A DNA stretch of 6,206 nt, taken from Candidatus Cloacimonadota bacterium (lineage in GTDB: Bacteria > Cloacimonadota > Cloacimonadia > Cloacimonadales > Cloacimonadaceae). The notes beneath the pieces are model-generated. The model saw only the letters and a list, made by a program, of their open reading frames with translations. It was not told where the DNA came from and did no database searches. The stretch's first letter is position 1. Every line of letters begins with the position of its first letter. Shown in pieces: positions 5,426 through 6,206 of this stretch. A program made the translations under genes and the position numbers. The stretch covers positions 1 to 6,206 of the forward strand of contig JAQUJJ010000177.1 of NCBI GenBank assembly GCA_028681035.1. The letters are read 5' to 3'.

Positions 5426-6175
5426 GTGTGTATAACAATCGCAGTTCTGGGAGCAGCTTTTGGCAGTTTCTTCAATGTGCTAATCCACCGCATTCCCAAT
5501 AAACAATCCATTATATTTCCTTCCTCACATTGTGCAAGCTGCAATAAGTCTATTCCATTTTATCAGAATATCCCCATTGTTAGCTACATAATACTAAGGG
5601 GAAAGTGTTCTAAATGCGGAGCATCCATACATTGGCATCATCTATTGGTTGAGATAATAACACCTATCCTCTTTGTTGGTTTGTTTTTGCGCTATGGTTT
5701 GCACGATGTACTCTTTTTTAAATATTTGCTTTTATTCTCGTTCCTAATTCCCATATTCTTCATTGATGCCTTCCATAACATTATCCCGCATGTATTATCT
5801 ATCCCATTGATAGTTATAGGATTGCTTACATCCATTCTCCCTGGCAACAATGTGGGATTGATAGAATCTGCAATAACTGCCATCGCTATATTTTGTTTCC
5901 TATTACTTCTTGCTTGGGCATATCAAAAAGCTCGGGGAGCGGAAGGCTTGGGCGGTGGTGATATTTGGCTGTTAACTGGCATTGCCACATTCTTTGGTTT
6001 ACAGGGTATGCCTTTCATCTTCATTATTGCAGCTTCCATGGGTATCATCTATTTCCTCGTCTTCATCCGAGATAAAGATAAAGAATTTGCCTTCGGTACA
6101 TTTATTGCTGCTGCCACAGTTCTATGGGTTATTGTAGGGGCAGATACCATTCTTGGGTTATTGCACTTGAATTAA
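5426..6175 (+). CDS. pilD: Type IV prepilin peptidase / N-methyltransferase (A24 family)
   Basis: Inner-membrane aspartyl protease that cuts the leader of type IV prepilins or type II secretion pseudopilins and N-methylates the new N-terminus. GSFFNVLIHRIP (13-24) opens the N-terminal domain. Cys36/Cys39 and Cys61/Cys64 form the two CxxC pairs of the cytosolic zinc-binding methyltransferase region, so both activities are probably present. The catalytic aspartates are Asp114 (FFIDAFHNIIP) and Asp179 (GGGD at 176-179). FAFGTF (221-226) matches the conserved FGPF-like segment near the end. Several hydrophobic helices span the rest. At 249 residues it has a normal length. Variations: the IPD of many members is IPH here, and the lysine usual after GxGD is Trp181. 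The start is uncertain (GTG 5426 or CTG 5414). No pilin or secretion gene lies in the window, so the substrate is unknown. Confidence 0.9.
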   Translation: MCITIAVLGAAFGSFFNVLIHRIPNKQSIIFPSSHCASCNKSIPFYQNIPIVSYIILRGKCSKCGASIHWHHLLVEIITPILFVGLFLRYGLHDVLFFKYLLLFSFLIPIFFIDAFHNIIPHVLSIPLIVIGLLTSILPGNNVGLIESAITAIAIFCFLLLLAWAYQKARGAEGLGGGDIWLLTGIATFFGLQGMPFIFIIAASMGIIYFLVFIRDKDKEFAFGTFIAAATVLWVIVGADTILGLLHLN

Positions 6176-6206
6176 GGGATGCGAACTGTTGTAACGAACC
6201 TCAGTC

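Overview
This is an ordinary-looking bacterial chromosomal segment. It carries six genes, all on the + strand and tightly packed, behind a gene-free, low-complexity left end. The likely source is an anaerobic, Gram-negative-type, amino-acid-using bacterium. Gene 2 resembles the sugar-nucleotide dehydrogenases linked to lipid A synthesis, gene 5 looks like a small exported beta-rich protein of an outer-membrane lineage, and genes 1 and 4 act on amino acids. The mix would suit Candidatus Cloacimonadota or a related Fibrobacterota-Chlorobiota-Bacteroidota lineage. That placement is inferred from protein flavour and gene content only; there is no rRNA or other marker gene here to fix it.

Layout. 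1-347: no gene; A-rich sequence with several A-tracts, a run of 15 C at 135-149, and a TATAAT box at 326-331 just before gene 1. 348-1307: short-chain (SDR-type) L-threonine 3-dehydrogenase. 1314-2306: Gfo/Idh/MocA oxidoreductase closest in motifs to GnnA (UDP-GlcNAc 3-dehydrogenase). 2316-3611: asparaginyl-tRNA synthetase. 3650-4864: fold-type I PLP aminotransferase of the LysN/KAT II type. 4924-5367: short secreted protein of unknown function. 5426-6175: type IV prepilin peptidase. 6176-6206: trailing bases with no recognisable feature.

How they work together. Genes 1-4 are separated by only 6, 9 and 38 nt with no visible terminator, so they are probably one transcript of housekeeping metabolism: threonine oxidation, sugar-nucleotide modification, Asn-tRNA charging and amino-acid transamination. 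They do not form one obvious pathway. Gene 5 follows after 59 nt with a perfect TTGACA overlapping the stop of gene 4 and a very strong Shine-Dalgarno, so it may begin a second unit. Gene 6 lies 58 nt further on, behind a small dyad inside a promoter-like stretch, and its start codon is uncertain. Genes 5 and 6 share a cell-envelope theme (exported protein, membrane peptidase for pilins or pseudopilins) but no demonstrable functional link.

I did not find an undescribed multi-gene system, mobile element, CRISPR array, tRNA or rRNA. The points most worth a second look are the poly-C tract, the two ambiguous starts (genes 1 and 6), the dyad upstream of gene 6, the lone gnnA-like gene away from lpx genes, and the unclassified exported protein.
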